The notes under the pieces are model-generated. The model was not told the DNA's origin. It saw only the letters and a list, made by a program, of their open reading frames with translations, and ran no database searches. The translations under genes were made by a program, and so were the position numbers. From the NCBI GenBank assembly GCA_001695595.3, contig MBPM02000038.1:186001-250000 (forward strand): a stretch of 64,000 nucleotides of DNA, in the 5' to 3' direction. Each line of letters starts with the position of its first letter. Position 1 is the first letter of the stretch. The stretch is from Plasmopara viticola. Taxonomy: Eukaryota; Oomycota; Peronosporomycetes; Peronosporales; Peronosporaceae. Positions 20,535 to 29,332 of the stretch are shown here, in pieces.

Positions 20535-23480
20535 ATGGAGCCGACGGTGATGGCCATGCAGACGCTATGCGAGCGCTCGTGGGAGTTGCGTCCGCTGTGC
20601 GAGACGGTCCTCGGGCGCCTCGTTGTCATTTGTGGCTACACGGATCACTTTCAACAGCAAGAATCCATCTCGACCGACGATGAGATGGTCGAGACGGAAC
20701 TGCAGTGGCCAACTCAAGTCCATGCCGCGCTCTCGCGCTTTACGCTTCTCCTACAGAGTCTCGCCGCGACCGAGAGCGCCGTGAATCGGTTGGCCGTCGC
20801 TCCTTCGCCTGTCCGTGAACTCCGCTCGCTTCATGTCTGGCTCGACGCATCGTTTCGACGTTTACACGCCGAACACGTCGATCCGAGTGTCACGTGGGCC
20901 CAAGAATGGGAAGATGAACTGGAAGGGGTCGAGCATGCGCTACAAGTCGCGGCTCGGGTCCAAGTGGATGGAGCCGCGGAACGCACAGCGAATGAACAAC
21001 TCGAGCTCATTGCCGTCGTGAAGTTTGCGTTTCAACAGATTCAGGACGTGACGAGACAGACAAAGAAGAAGCGGGTGAATCTTAGCTACGAGGACCACGA
21101 CGACTCGGTGGCGCCGCAAGCTCGAGAAGATGGGTCGGAACTGTTTCCAGATCACGAAGAGACTTTGCGGGTCTTGTTTCGACGATTAGTGCGCGTGTGT
21201 GGCGTGTCCGTGCCACTGTTGCCGTCGTGGTTCTTGTCCCCCGCCGAGATTGTGTACCACCCGCATTCGACCTTTCGTGGCGGTCCACAATGTCAAGTCA
21301 CGAGTGCCAAGTGGCTCCGTAGTCGTGGCCAACACAAGAGTGGCGTGCAACAATTGCTCATCAAGCAAATGGTCCTCGGGACGGAACAGGTCGAGACAGC
21401 GTTGCTGCAAGCCGTTGAAGCTGTGCAACGCGAGACCGTGTTGCTGTGTGATGTCGTGTGTCATCCGCACGTGTTGCAATTAGCAGGAGCATCGACGTTT
21501 GGGTTACATCCCTTTGTAGCCTTTGTGAGTCCTTGGGTCGCGCCAGAGCCGGGTTCAGCAACTGTGACGTCGCTTGAAGATTACCTAAACCTGTCGGTCG
21601 ACCACCGCCGTCAATTGTTTCGCTTACTGGCGCAAGCTGCTACGGGCTTACAGAGTCTCCATGAAGCATCGCTAATCCACGGAGACCTTTGCTGTGCAAA
21701 CATTTTAGTGGGCGATGATGGCCAAGCTCGACTTGCGAACTTGCGATCGTTCTCGCTCTCTCGATGTGCTTCAGACGAAGAAACGGAGCCTTCGGCTACT
21801 TTTCATTGTGCAGGATCGCTGCGATGGCAAGCGCCCGAGCTGTTGCGAGACGGTCAAAAGACAGGATTAGCTTCCGACATCTACGCGTTTGGAATGACTT
21901 TACTCGAGGCGCTGTCGGAAGAATTGCCGTGGGGGTTCATGGCCGACGAGGAAGTGCGCGAGCGTGTATTAGCCGGCAAGATGCCGTCCCCTCCCGTTGG
22001 CGTGGAAGAAAATGTGTGGTCATTAGTCGAGGCCATGTGTGACTCGGACCAAGCTGCGAGACCGGAGATCAACACGGTAGTGGAGGAGCTCCAGGCATTG
22101 GCTGAAGAAGAACGCGAACGCGATGGTGATGACGAGAACTTTGAGAATGACACGACACGTACGTTACCGCTCCGACGAGTATCTAATGACGACTACCCAA
22201 ACCGAGTGGCAACTTGCCCTTTCGTAACCACAGTCGAAAGCGTACAGAATGGGTCAGAACTGCATCGACGACAGAATAGCCCAACTGGCCCTTCGCTTAC
22301 CGCATCGCCGTCGCACGAAGCACTTGCGACAACACTCTCAATTGTCGAACTTCGACAAAAGTGGCTGGGTGTCAAGATCACTTCCATTGGCAATCGCGTG
22401 GTCGTGAGTGAATTCTTGCGCACGGACAGTGGAGCAGCGGGTGAGATTGAAGCTTCTGGTCGTGTCGAGCGTGGGGACATGGTAGTGGCGGTCAATGGAC
22501 AGAGTGTTTGTGGGCTCGATCGTCGTCAGATTGGCGCGATTGTGCAGACGTCGCCTCGACCTTTGCAAATCTCTTTTCAAAGGGATCCGTTTTTACTAAC
22601 GGATTCGTTTCAATTTCGTGGACTTTTGATGGACCCGCGTTGGCGAACTTGTGGCTCGGGGTTGCCGTTGCCAGGTTCTTTAAGTCAAGTGTTTTCAAAT
22701 AGTCGAGATGAAGGGACGATGGAGACTGAAAGTCGAAACACTACGGATCCGTTCTCGATTGAAATGTGGTTTTCGCTTGCTGAACATGATGATACGTTTC
22801 TAGGTGGAGTGTTGCTGGGAGCGCAGGATTTGCCTTTCCAGGAGTTAAGGGACGCCAATCGGTGGCCATACGTCCATCAGCAACTGTTATCAATTGATCC
22901 ATTGGGCAACCTCTGGTGCTCGTTTCTTTACCGACCTGCTTCAATTTGTGTGGCTCGTGAGCTGTCACCAGATCACTGGTACCATCTCATTGTGACATAT
23001 AGCGGCGATGTTGAAAATGACTGCGCCAATTTATACAGGAATGGTCAGCCTGAGCAACTCCTTACTGTGTACTTGAATGGAGAACAGTGTCTTTCGGATG
23101 CTGGTCCTCTTCTTGCAGAATGGGGACAGTTGCGTCACGTTAATGTCGGCTCGGGCTGTATCAGTGGCGTGGCCCCTGCTACGCCTGAGCCGCATTTTTC
23201 CGGCTGGTTTGATTTCAGTGGTTTGGTGTTCGACCTGCGTGTCTGGAGAGGTAAAGAGCTGACAAGTTCTCAAGTCCAGCTGCTTTTTCGAGGTAGTAGC
23301 GACTTGATTGACGAAGCTTCTTATTCGCTACGACGTGACTTACTGGGAGACGCTGTGGATGTGACGACGGACAAGGCTGGAAGGAAGCGCTTTTGCGTCA
23401 CGAAGTTTCAAGGGCCACCATTTGCTGATGTCGTGCGAACGACGTGGCCTCGCCAAGTTAACGCTCAAGTTTTTAGTTAG
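20535..23480 (+). CDS. TKL-like pseudokinase with PDZ and LamG/ConA-like domains
   Basis: A single-exon 981-residue protein with an unusual domain order. Residues 1-250 are helical. A TKL-like kinase fold spans about 255-520: candidate VAIK lysine K277, HGDL at 382-385 in place of HRDL, WQAPE at 431-435, and a conserved SDIYAFGMTLLE segment. The glycine-rich loop is not recognisable, and N402-L403-R404 occupy the DFG position, so the Mg-binding Asp is missing and catalysis is doubtful. A PDZ domain follows at about 608-685 (WLGVKI opening; ERGDMVVAVNGQSV core). A LamG/concanavalin-like sandwich lies at about 738-945 (FSIEMWFSL, HWYHLIVTY, YLNGEQ). No signal peptide or membrane segment is seen, so it is probably cytosolic and may act as a scaffold. 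The ATG is the first in frame. The stop codon lies in a 145-bp tandem duplication. Confidence 0.85.
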   Translation: MEPTVMAMQTLCERSWELRPLCETVLGRLVVICGYTDHFQQQESISTDDEMVETELQWPTQVHAALSRFTLLLQSLAATESAVNRLAVAPSPVRELRSLHVWLDASFRRLHAEHVDPSVTWAQEWEDELEGVEHALQVAARVQVDGAAERTANEQLELIAVVKFAFQQIQDVTRQTKKKRVNLSYEDHDDSVAPQAREDGSELFPDHEETLRVLFRRLVRVCGVSVPLLPSWFLSPAEIVYHPHSTFRGGPQCQVTSAKWLRSRGQHKSGVQQLLIKQMVLGTEQVETALLQAVEAVQRETVLLCDVVCHPHVLQLAGASTFGLHPFVAFVSPWVAPEPGSATVTSLEDYLNLSVDHRRQLFRLLAQAATGLQSLHEASLIHGDLCCANILVGDDGQARLANLRSFSLSRCASDEETEPSATFHCAGSLRWQAPELLRDGQKTGLASDIYAFGMTLLEALSEELPWGFMADEEVRERVLAGKMPSPPVGVEENVWSLVEAMCDSDQAARPEINTVVEELQALAEEERERDGDDENFENDTTRTLPLRRVSNDDYPNRVATCPFVTTVESVQNGSELHRRQNSPTGPSLTASPSHEALATTLSIVELRQKWLGVKITSIGNRVVVSEFLRTDSGAAGEIEASGRVERGDMVVAVNGQSVCGLDRRQIGAIVQTSPRPLQISFQRDPFLLTDSFQFRGLLMDPRWRTCGSGLPLPGSLSQVFSNSRDEGTMETESRNTTDPFSIEMWFSLAEHDDTFLGGVLLGAQDLPFQELRDANRWPYVHQQLLSIDPLGNLWCSFLYRPASICVARELSPDHWYHLIVTYSGDVENDCANLYRNGQPEQLLTVYLNGEQCLSDAGPLLAEWGQLRHVNVGSGCISGVAPATPEPHFSGWFDFSGLVFDLRVWRGKELTSSQVQLLFRGSSDLIDEASYSLRRDLLGDAVDVTTDKAGRKRFCVTKFQGPPFADVVRTTWPRQVNAQVFS

Positions 23481-23767
23481 CTCGGGAGAAGGAGGTCATT
23501 GAAACACTTGGGGTGTCGCGTGAGCAAAGGATAGTAATAGTTTGCAAACTTATAGAAAAATAAAAGACAGTTGGCATTGCACACTGACGTTCTTGAGCAT
23601 CCTAAAGGAGCGAATGATGAGCTAGCTCGGGAGAAGGAGGTCATTGAAACACTTGGGGTGTCGCGTGAGCAAAGGATAGTAATAGTTTGCAAACTTACAG
23701 AAAAATAAAAGACAGTTGGCATTGCACACTGACGTTCTTGAGCATCCTAAAGGAGCGAATGATGAGC
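23478..23767. repeat. 145-bp tandem duplication covering the kinase stop codon and 3' UTR
   Basis: The unit TAGCTCGGGAGAAGGAGGTC... starts at 23478 and again at 23623, and the two copies are almost identical (one difference seen is CTTATAG versus CTTACAG). The first unit begins exactly at the TAG stop, so the duplication doubles the start of the 3' UTR, including a possible AATAAAAG polyadenylation-like motif, without changing the protein. Confidence 0.95.
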
Positions 23768-24754
23768 TCAATTTTGTAACTGCCGTTCGAGTTTGTTGCT
23801 TATTAGATGACTCTCTCTTTCCTTGTGCTGAGATTATGCGTTCGTAGTTTTGAACATTGGGGCCACAGCGCGCCAGACACAGCTTAGATATTTACTGGTT
23901 CGTTAATTTTTCCAATTGACGAGAAAAACTAGTCGTCAAACTCTCGAATTGCGATTCGAATCAAGTTTTTTTATTGCCAACAATAATGTTTGGTTGATAC
24001 CCATTAGAACTTGATCTTGAAAGAATCGAACGATGCAATATATTGCAAACAATCTAGCGACTTAATTATTTGAATTTCACAGCTATTGTCGTATTATATT
24101 TAGCAGGGCTCGATAGAAATTAAGGAGAGAAAATTCCTGCAAGCACTCAACTACGCAGAGGAAATTTACATGAAGGCTTTTGTAAGACGTTTGTAAGGAC
24201 AGTCCGTGTAAGGGCAAAATGGTTGTTTCAAGAAAAGTTTAGACGAGTTGCCATTGCAACTCGAGCTTGCCCTTTATACTACTTACAAGAGCAAATGATA
24301 CGAAAAGCCAGACGTACTAGTGTCAGAGACACGACTGAGCCTAACCGGTACGAAAGACCGAGATTTCGTTCTATGGCTGGTTTCCATTGAGGTACCTCAA
24401 TGTATATCGAAGAGGATGTAGTGCCCGCACTATTCAGTACCAGCATCTGGCAAATTCCTCTTGTTCTGTGCTTATCGGACGACAAGAAAAAAAGGGTCTG
24501 CATAAAAACTTATTGTTTCTTTTCGCCCAATCGGCAAATCTGATCCTCGGGAACTTTGCTTACAGTTAATTGCAATACCGTCCAACGAGATCTCTTCACG
24601 TGGTCGTTTCAGTGAAAGCGCAGCAACTTTCGCCTCCTTCGTCTGTCTCCCTCTCGTCTCTGTGAGTCCGTCTCTTGTGTCTACGTCCACGTCTGCGTCT
24701 AAGTCCACGTCCACGTCCACGTCATCCCCTTGTTCGTATCCTCATCTCCTCGTA
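23768..24754. other. Intergenic and 5' leader of the CELF-like gene
   Basis: About 1 kb with no supported ORF until the pyrimidine-rich leader. From 24640 the sequence is CT-rich. At 24684-24722 it contains a degenerate hexanucleotide array of GTCCAC/GTCTGC type. The coding frame stays open upstream to about 24662 but has no ATG there, so it is treated as leader. Confidence 0.6.
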
Positions 24755-26233
24755 ATGGACGGCTCGCAGTATGATGCCGAGGTTGATACCGCCGCCAACG
24801 GTGAAAGTTATGTCGAAACGTACGGCGACCTGCAGCACAGTGGACCCGTGAAGCTCTTTGTGGGCCAAGTACCGCGTACTATGGAAGAGGACGACTTGCG
24901 TCCCGTGCTGGAGGTCTACGGCCAGCTGGAAGACTTGGTGATCATTCGCGACAAGATCACAGGTGCCCATCGGGGCTGCGCCTTTGCTTCGTACTTTACG
25001 CGTGATGCAGCAGAGAAGGCTGTGCAGGAATTGCATAATAAGGTCACGCTACCCCAAAGTATCAATCCATTGCAAGTGCGTCCTGCCGAGGGCCAAGCAG
25101 GTGCGTCTCAAGAGCATAAACTCTTTATTGGGATGATCCCGAAAACAGCCGACGAGAGCGCTATTCGAGAGGTTTTTGAGCTTTTTGGCATCATTGAGGA
25201 AGTGTACATCTTGCGTCATCCCGCGACGGGTCAGAGCAAAGGCTGTGCCTTTTTAAAGTTCAAGGACCGCACTTCTGCTTTGGCAGCTATTGATGACGTT
25301 AATGGAAACGTCACAATGGACCGTGGTACGTCACCTCTGGTGGTCAAATTTGCCGACAGTCGTCGTCAGCGTCTCCAGCGTGCACGGAACATGGCAGCCG
25401 CAGCGAATGCGTACTGGCCTTTGCCTCCTGGCGCAGGACTTGCGTTTCCACAATTGCAACAGCTTCAGCAGCAATACATGCAGCAAATGCAGGCCTTTGG
25501 GGTCCAGGCAGGTTTGAGCCCGAATATGGCTGGACTCGGGTCGCCCGTCGGTGGCACTGGTGGCGGCCCAGGAAGTCCCACAAACTCGTTTTTGTATTAC
25601 AACCCGTACGGATTTGGGGCGGGCCCGGCTGGCCCATATGGGTTTGGTGGTCTTCCGAATGTGGGCAATAGCTACGACATGCAGACTGGGTGTCGAGCTA
25701 CGGCGATGGAGATGCAAGGGCAAGGGGCGGAAGCCGTGGCCAAAGCGTCCCGCACGACTAGTCAATTGGAAGGTCCCACGGGGGCTAATTTGTTTATCTA
25801 CCACTTGCCGCACGATTTAACGGACGCTGATTTGGCTACTGCTTTCGCACCGTTTGGGACCGTCATAAGTGCCAAAGTGTATATGGACAAGATTACAGGA
25901 GAGAGCAAGGGCTTTGGGTTTGTCAGTTACGACAGTGCCGAAGCTGCCGACGCTGCCATTGCGAGCATGAATGGGTTCCAGATTGGTACAAAGCGACTGA
26001 AAGTCCAACACAAGCGGATTCACCAACGGCTCGATTACATTGGCAGTGGTTCCACCAGTAGTCTCATCGGTCACGACGAGGAGCTCGCGAATATGGAGTA
26101 CCATCACGACATTGACGATAGTCTCGACAGTGACAACGGCGGCGCCGAGTCTCGTAGCAGTGTCGCAGAAGACAATGACGGCGTCGACACGTCACTAGAC
26201 GAGGCCGTGCAGAATCTGCGCATTGATGCGTAA
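24755..26233 (+). CDS. CELF/Bruno-like RNA-binding protein with three RRMs
   Basis: A 492-residue protein starting at the first in-frame ATG (MDGSQYD). RRM1 is at about residues 33-112 with RNP2 LFVGQV and RNP1 [11 protein letters not shown]2 is at about 121-205 with LFIGMI and KGCAFLKF. A Gln/Gly/Tyr-rich linker of about 140 residues follows ([13 protein letters not shown], then GGGPGS). RRM3 is at about 345-422 with LFIYHL and KGFGFVSY. Two N-terminal RRMs, a long divergent linker and a C-terminal RRM are the hallmark of CELF/Bruno/ETR-3 proteins, which control splicing, translation and mRNA decay through GU-rich sites. The acidic C-terminal tail ends in [10 protein letters not shown]. It converges on the ZIP transporter gene, leaving 236 bp between them. 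The RNA targets are not known from sequence. Confidence 0.93.
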   Translation: MDGSQYDAEVDTAANGESYVETYGDLQHSGPVKLFVGQVPRTMEEDDLRPVLEVYGQLEDLVIIRDKITGAHRGCAFASYFTRDAAEKAVQELHNKVTLPQSINPLQVRPAEGQAGASQEHKLFIGMIPKTADESAIREVFELFGIIEEVYILRHPATGQSKGCAFLKFKDRTSALAAIDDVNGNVTMDRGTSPLVVKFADSRRQRLQRARNMAAAANAYWPLPPGAGLAFPQLQQLQQQYMQQMQAFGVQAGLSPNMAGLGSPVGGTGGGPGSPTNSFLYYNPYGFGAGPAGPYGFGGLPNVGNSYDMQTGCRATAMEMQGQGAEAVAKASRTTSQLEGPTGANLFIYHLPHDLTDADLATAFAPFGTVISAKVYMDKITGESKGFGFVSYDSAEAADAAIASMNGFQIGTKRLKVQHKRIHQRLDYIGSGSTSSLIGHDEELANMEYHHDIDDSLDSDNGGAESRSSVAEDNDGVDTSLDEAVQNLRIDA

Positions 26234-26469
26234 GCCTGAAAACGTGTTTTTGTGACTCGAATCGATCATGTCAAGTTAGTCTGGTGAGTTTGGTGGCGTA
26301 ACGTGTACAAAATGGTGGTACCGACAGCGATGCGATACGGTAGAGTTAGAAAGACACAGAAAGGAGTCTGATTTAATCAGCAGAAATAAAGCAAGTGATG
26401 GCAGAGGGAGAGTGTATGTAAAGCACGGTGCCATAGTCATGATTGTCTTGTGCTTTATTATTACGCAAA
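26234..26469. other. Convergent 3' intergenic region
   Basis: Short shared 3' flank between the CELF-like and ZIP genes. AGAAATAAAGCAAG near 26380 could be a polyadenylation signal for the plus-strand gene. Nothing else is seen. Confidence 0.4.
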
Positions 26470-27447
26470 TTATGACCATTTAGCGAGTAGACCAAAGATA
26501 GTATAACCAGCTACAAGTGCAATTGACTTTTTCAGCGTCTCGTTTGCCTTGTAAACGTGCGGCTTGGGGCCTTCACGTCGTCCATGACTGTGTCGTGGAA
26601 ACTCTTGTGGAATCACTTCCATGACGGCGACATAAATAAACGTTCCCGACGCGAGAGCCACACAAATACCGGCTGCTGCCGAGTCTTCGGACGAGTCGGC
26701 CGCAATGACCCAACCCACGATAATGCCAATGATACTCATGAAAGAGAATACAATCATGTACATCATTGCGTGCATCACGGGCATGGCACTCTGGACGAGA
26801 CCTGATCCTAGAGCGAATGCTGCGAGTCCCTTGTGCATGACAATAGCCATAAAAACTCCCCACGCTGTCTCTGTCTGGGCGCCAATGCCCAGTCCTTCCA
26901 ATACCGAGTGAAAGGATAAAGCTATAAACAGTACCATCGCCACAACCATCGAGCTTGCCTCGGTCTCCTTCGCAGCATCAAATTCCGAACGATCAGAGCT
27001 TTTCAAAATCTGCTTCTTCTCGTCCACTTCTTCAAGATACGTATCGTCACTCTCTGTTGCTCCACGCATGTCGTCATCGTCTTCACTCTGGGCAGGCATG
27101 TAGTCAGTCAGAGCTTCACCTTGGGCATCCATCTTAGCCTGTGCTGCCTGCTCTAGTAGTAAAAGAGCGAGAAACCCCAAAGTGCAAAACATCTCGGCGT
27201 ATGGAAACTCGTAGCGACCGTCGTCCTCCGTGGACCATTTGCGCAGCGCGGGATTTTCGATGGCAGAGTGCAGCAGATGAAAAAATCCACCAGCTAGGAA
27301 CACACCTCCAGAGAACGCACTGAGATAACTCATCAATCGCGATTTCTCATGACGTAAAGATAGACATACAGGAACTAGACCGCCTACTAGCCCTACGACC
27401 CAAATGCACAGAATGGAAACGAGTTTGAACACCGTCACCGCGTCCAT
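26470..27447 (-). CDS. ZIP-family (SLC39) zinc/iron transporter
   Basis: A 325-residue membrane protein read on the minus strand. The ATG at 27447 (MDAVTVFKLV) is used; the frame is open 14 codons further but without ATG. About eight hydrophobic segments are visible: three N-terminal ones, an acidic cytosolic loop (about residues 120-165, many Asp/Glu), and five C-terminal ones. The fourth membrane helix carries HSVLEGLGIG and the fifth HKGLAAFALG, the paired metal-site motifs of ZIP proteins. The loop lacks a long His-rich stretch; HSHGR occurs near the C-terminus. ZIP proteins move Zn2+ or related metals into the cytosol across the plasma or organelle membrane. Substrate and location cannot be fixed from sequence. 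The gene looks intact and single-exon. Confidence 0.93.
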   Translation of the reverse strand: MDAVTVFKLVSILCIWVVGLVGGLVPVCLSLRHEKSRLMSYLSAFSGGVFLAGGFFHLLHSAIENPALRKWSTEDDGRYEFPYAEMFCTLGFLALLLLEQAAQAKMDAQGEALTDYMPAQSEDDDDMRGATESDDTYLEEVDEKKQILKSSDRSEFDAAKETEASSMVVAMVLFIALSFHSVLEGLGIGAQTETAWGVFMAIVMHKGLAAFALGSGLVQSAMPVMHAMMYMIVFSFMSIIGIIVGWVIAADSSEDSAAAGICVALASGTFIYVAVMEVIPQEFPRHSHGRREGPKPHVYKANETLKKSIALVAGYTIFGLLAKWS

Positions 27448-27869
27448 GTCTTGGCTTGAGTCTTGTCTTGAAAGTGACAAGTTTCCCAATTTTAATAGGC
27501 AGGGTGCAGATTATTACTACTTGGGAGTAATTCCATAGTTTTTTTAGCAGAAAAAACTTGCTTTTGATTTAATTTTTTTTAGAGTTCTATGGCGAGTATC
27601 TATCATGATAAATGTTAACGCTTAGCCACGATCTTTCATTGACTATTTGCACTTTATGTTTCGTTCACTCTTTAATCCTCAGAAAGACAGGATTATGTCA
27701 ATATTTTTGATACGTTTAGCCTGGTACCAAGCATTGTAAGAGCTCTTTGAATGAATTGAGTGTCTAATTGGGTGTCTTGGTTTGAGATAGTGACTTTGGG
27801 AGTTCATGATTTTGCGAGATCATAGTAATTATTGGGACCTGTACTGCACTTAATCAGTGCGTTTAAAAG
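27448..27869. other. Intergenic upstream of the ZIP gene
   Basis: AT-rich promoter side of the minus-strand ZIP gene. No ORF, repeat or RNA gene was recognised before the first SINE-like insertion. Confidence 0.4.
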
Positions 27870-27885
27870 ATGGGTAGCATTGTAT

Positions 27886-28181
27886 TACGTTATCGCGTTG
27901 CCAAGTTATGCACGTGATAGGCTCTATGGCTAGTCCACGGCATAGAGTGTTGTCCGCATACGTCGGGTCTCGTTCGGCGGGCAGTGCAGCCAGCACCGAG
28001 GCCGTGAGGGTCTTCCATTTTTTTGTGTAGTTCTGACTTGGTAAGAGCCCAGGTGGCGCCCTAGTGCTGGAGACCGTCGCGTCGAGGGTGAGACTCGTTA
28101 GAGACCTGCAGATGCCCGAGAGCACCTGCCCGAAGCGCGCGAGCATTTAGCCCCCGCGCTTGGAAGGAGGGCGTCACCCCA
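27886..28181 (-). mobile_element. SINE-like element, copy 1 (5'-truncated, with target-site duplication)
   Basis: This copy lacks the first ~30 bases of the element and ends at the TATTACGTTATCGCG 3' region. It is bracketed by the 16-bp direct repeat ATGGGTAGCATTGTAT at 27870-27885 and 28182-28197. Target-site duplication plus 5' truncation is diagnostic of target-primed retroposition. The GC-rich body carries an open frame beginning MLARFGQV, which I interpret as incidental. Confidence 0.88.
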
Positions 28182-28197
28182 ATGGGTAGCATTGTAT

Positions 28198-28591
28198 CAA
28201 AAAAAATAGATTTCTGACCTTCAATACATTGCACTCGTCGATCCCGTTACGACCGGGGATAATGAACAGTCGATCACTAGAAAGCTGTTAACCTTCCTGC
28301 ACGTCTTCTCTGCACAAGGTGTTGTATGACTCCGTCACATCTGATTACTCTTTGTTGACAATTCCACACCCAAGCGGGTGGATTGTCGATTGGAACTCGT
28401 GCACAGGATTCTAAATAAATTCTAACCCACCTTTCTCGCATTCATCGGATGCGCGATTCGCAGAGCTGCTCCTTAGCCTGAGGAGGAGGCTGCATCTACA
28501 GCTCTCCCACCTTTTAAGCAACTGGCACTCAACACAAATTTATTCACCACGAGTAAAGTATATGATTTGGACATCAGGCTTTTATTGTTTA
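28198..28591. other. Spacer between SINE-like copies
   Basis: No gene seen. The part near 28300-28350 resembles 16595-16650 and 41935-41960 (ACGTCTTCTC...GACTCCGTCACATCT), so it belongs to an older dispersed repeat that I cannot classify. Confidence 0.4.
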
Positions 28592-28604
28592 TACCTCTAG
28601 GGGT

Positions 28605-28932
28605 TTTTCGGAAAAGGTTGGGGTGACGCCCTCCTTCCAAGCGCGGGGGCTAAATGCTCGCGCGCTTCGGGCAGGTGCTCTCGGGCACCTGCAGGTCTCT
28701 AACGAGTCTCACCCTCGACGCGACGGTCTCCAGCACTAGGGCGCCACCTGGGCTCTTACCAAGTCAGAACTACACAAAAAAATGGAAGACCCTCACGGCC
28801 TCGGTGCTGGCTGCACTGCCCGCCGAACGAGACCCGACGTATGCGGACACCACTCTATGCCGTGGACTAGCCAGACTGAGCCTAGCACGTGCATAACTTG
28901 GCAACGCGATAACGTAATACATTACATTACAC
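28605..28932 (+). mobile_element. SINE-like element, copy 2 (full length, 13-bp target-site duplication)
   Basis: The reference copy: 328 bp beginning TTTTCGGAAAAGGTTGGGG and ending in an ATTACATTACAC tail. The 13-bp direct repeat TACCTCTAGGGGT flanks it at 28592-28604 and 28933-28945. The head contains a strong hairpin, CAGGTGC...GCACCTG. No clear pol III A/B boxes of tRNA type are visible, so the head may come from another RNA, or the element may be a truncated LINE tail. Retroposition itself is well supported. Confidence 0.92.
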
Positions 28933-28994
28933 TACCTCTAGGGGTGAGCAAAACCCAAAAAATGTCTCGTAGAATAGAGTAGAGATGGCTACTA

Positions 28995-29320
28995 ATGTAT
29001 TGTATTGTATTACGTTATCGCGTTGCCAAGTTATGCACGTGCTAGGCTCTATGGCTAGTCCTCGGCATAGAGTGGTGTCCGCATACGTCGGATCTCGTTC
29101 GGCGGTCAGTGCAGCCAGCACCGAGGCCGTGAGGGTCTTCCATTGTTTTGTGTAGTTCTGACTTGGTAAGAGCCCAGGTGGCGCCCTGGTGCTGGAGACC
29201 GTCGCGTCGAGGGTGAGACTCGTTAGAGACCTGCAGATGCCCGAGAGCACCTGCCCGAAGCGCGCGAGCATTTAGCCCCCGCGCTTGGAAGGAGGGCGTC
29301 ACCCCAACCTTTTCCGAAAA
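28995..29320 (-). mobile_element. SINE-like element, copy 3 (12-bp target-site duplication)
   Basis: Nearly identical to copy 2 in opposite orientation and only 62 bp away. It is flanked by AGATGGCTACTA at 28983-28994 and 29321-29332. The tail reads TGTATTGTATTACG on the plus strand. With copy 2 it makes an accidental inverted repeat with arms of about 325 bp. Confidence 0.92.
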
Positions 29321-29332
29321 AGATGGCTACTA

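Noticed and set aside
24662..24754. Upstream extension of the CELF-like protein (Ser/Thr-rich)
   Set aside because: No ATG in the extension, and the sequence is a simple repeat. The first ATG at 24755 gives a normal N-terminus.
28654..28896. Open frame beginning MLARFGQVLSG, repeated in other SINE-like copies
   Set aside because: The element is bounded by target-site duplications, is GC-rich, and is open in more than one frame. The frame is broken or truncated in other copies, so it is most likely incidental rather than a gene.
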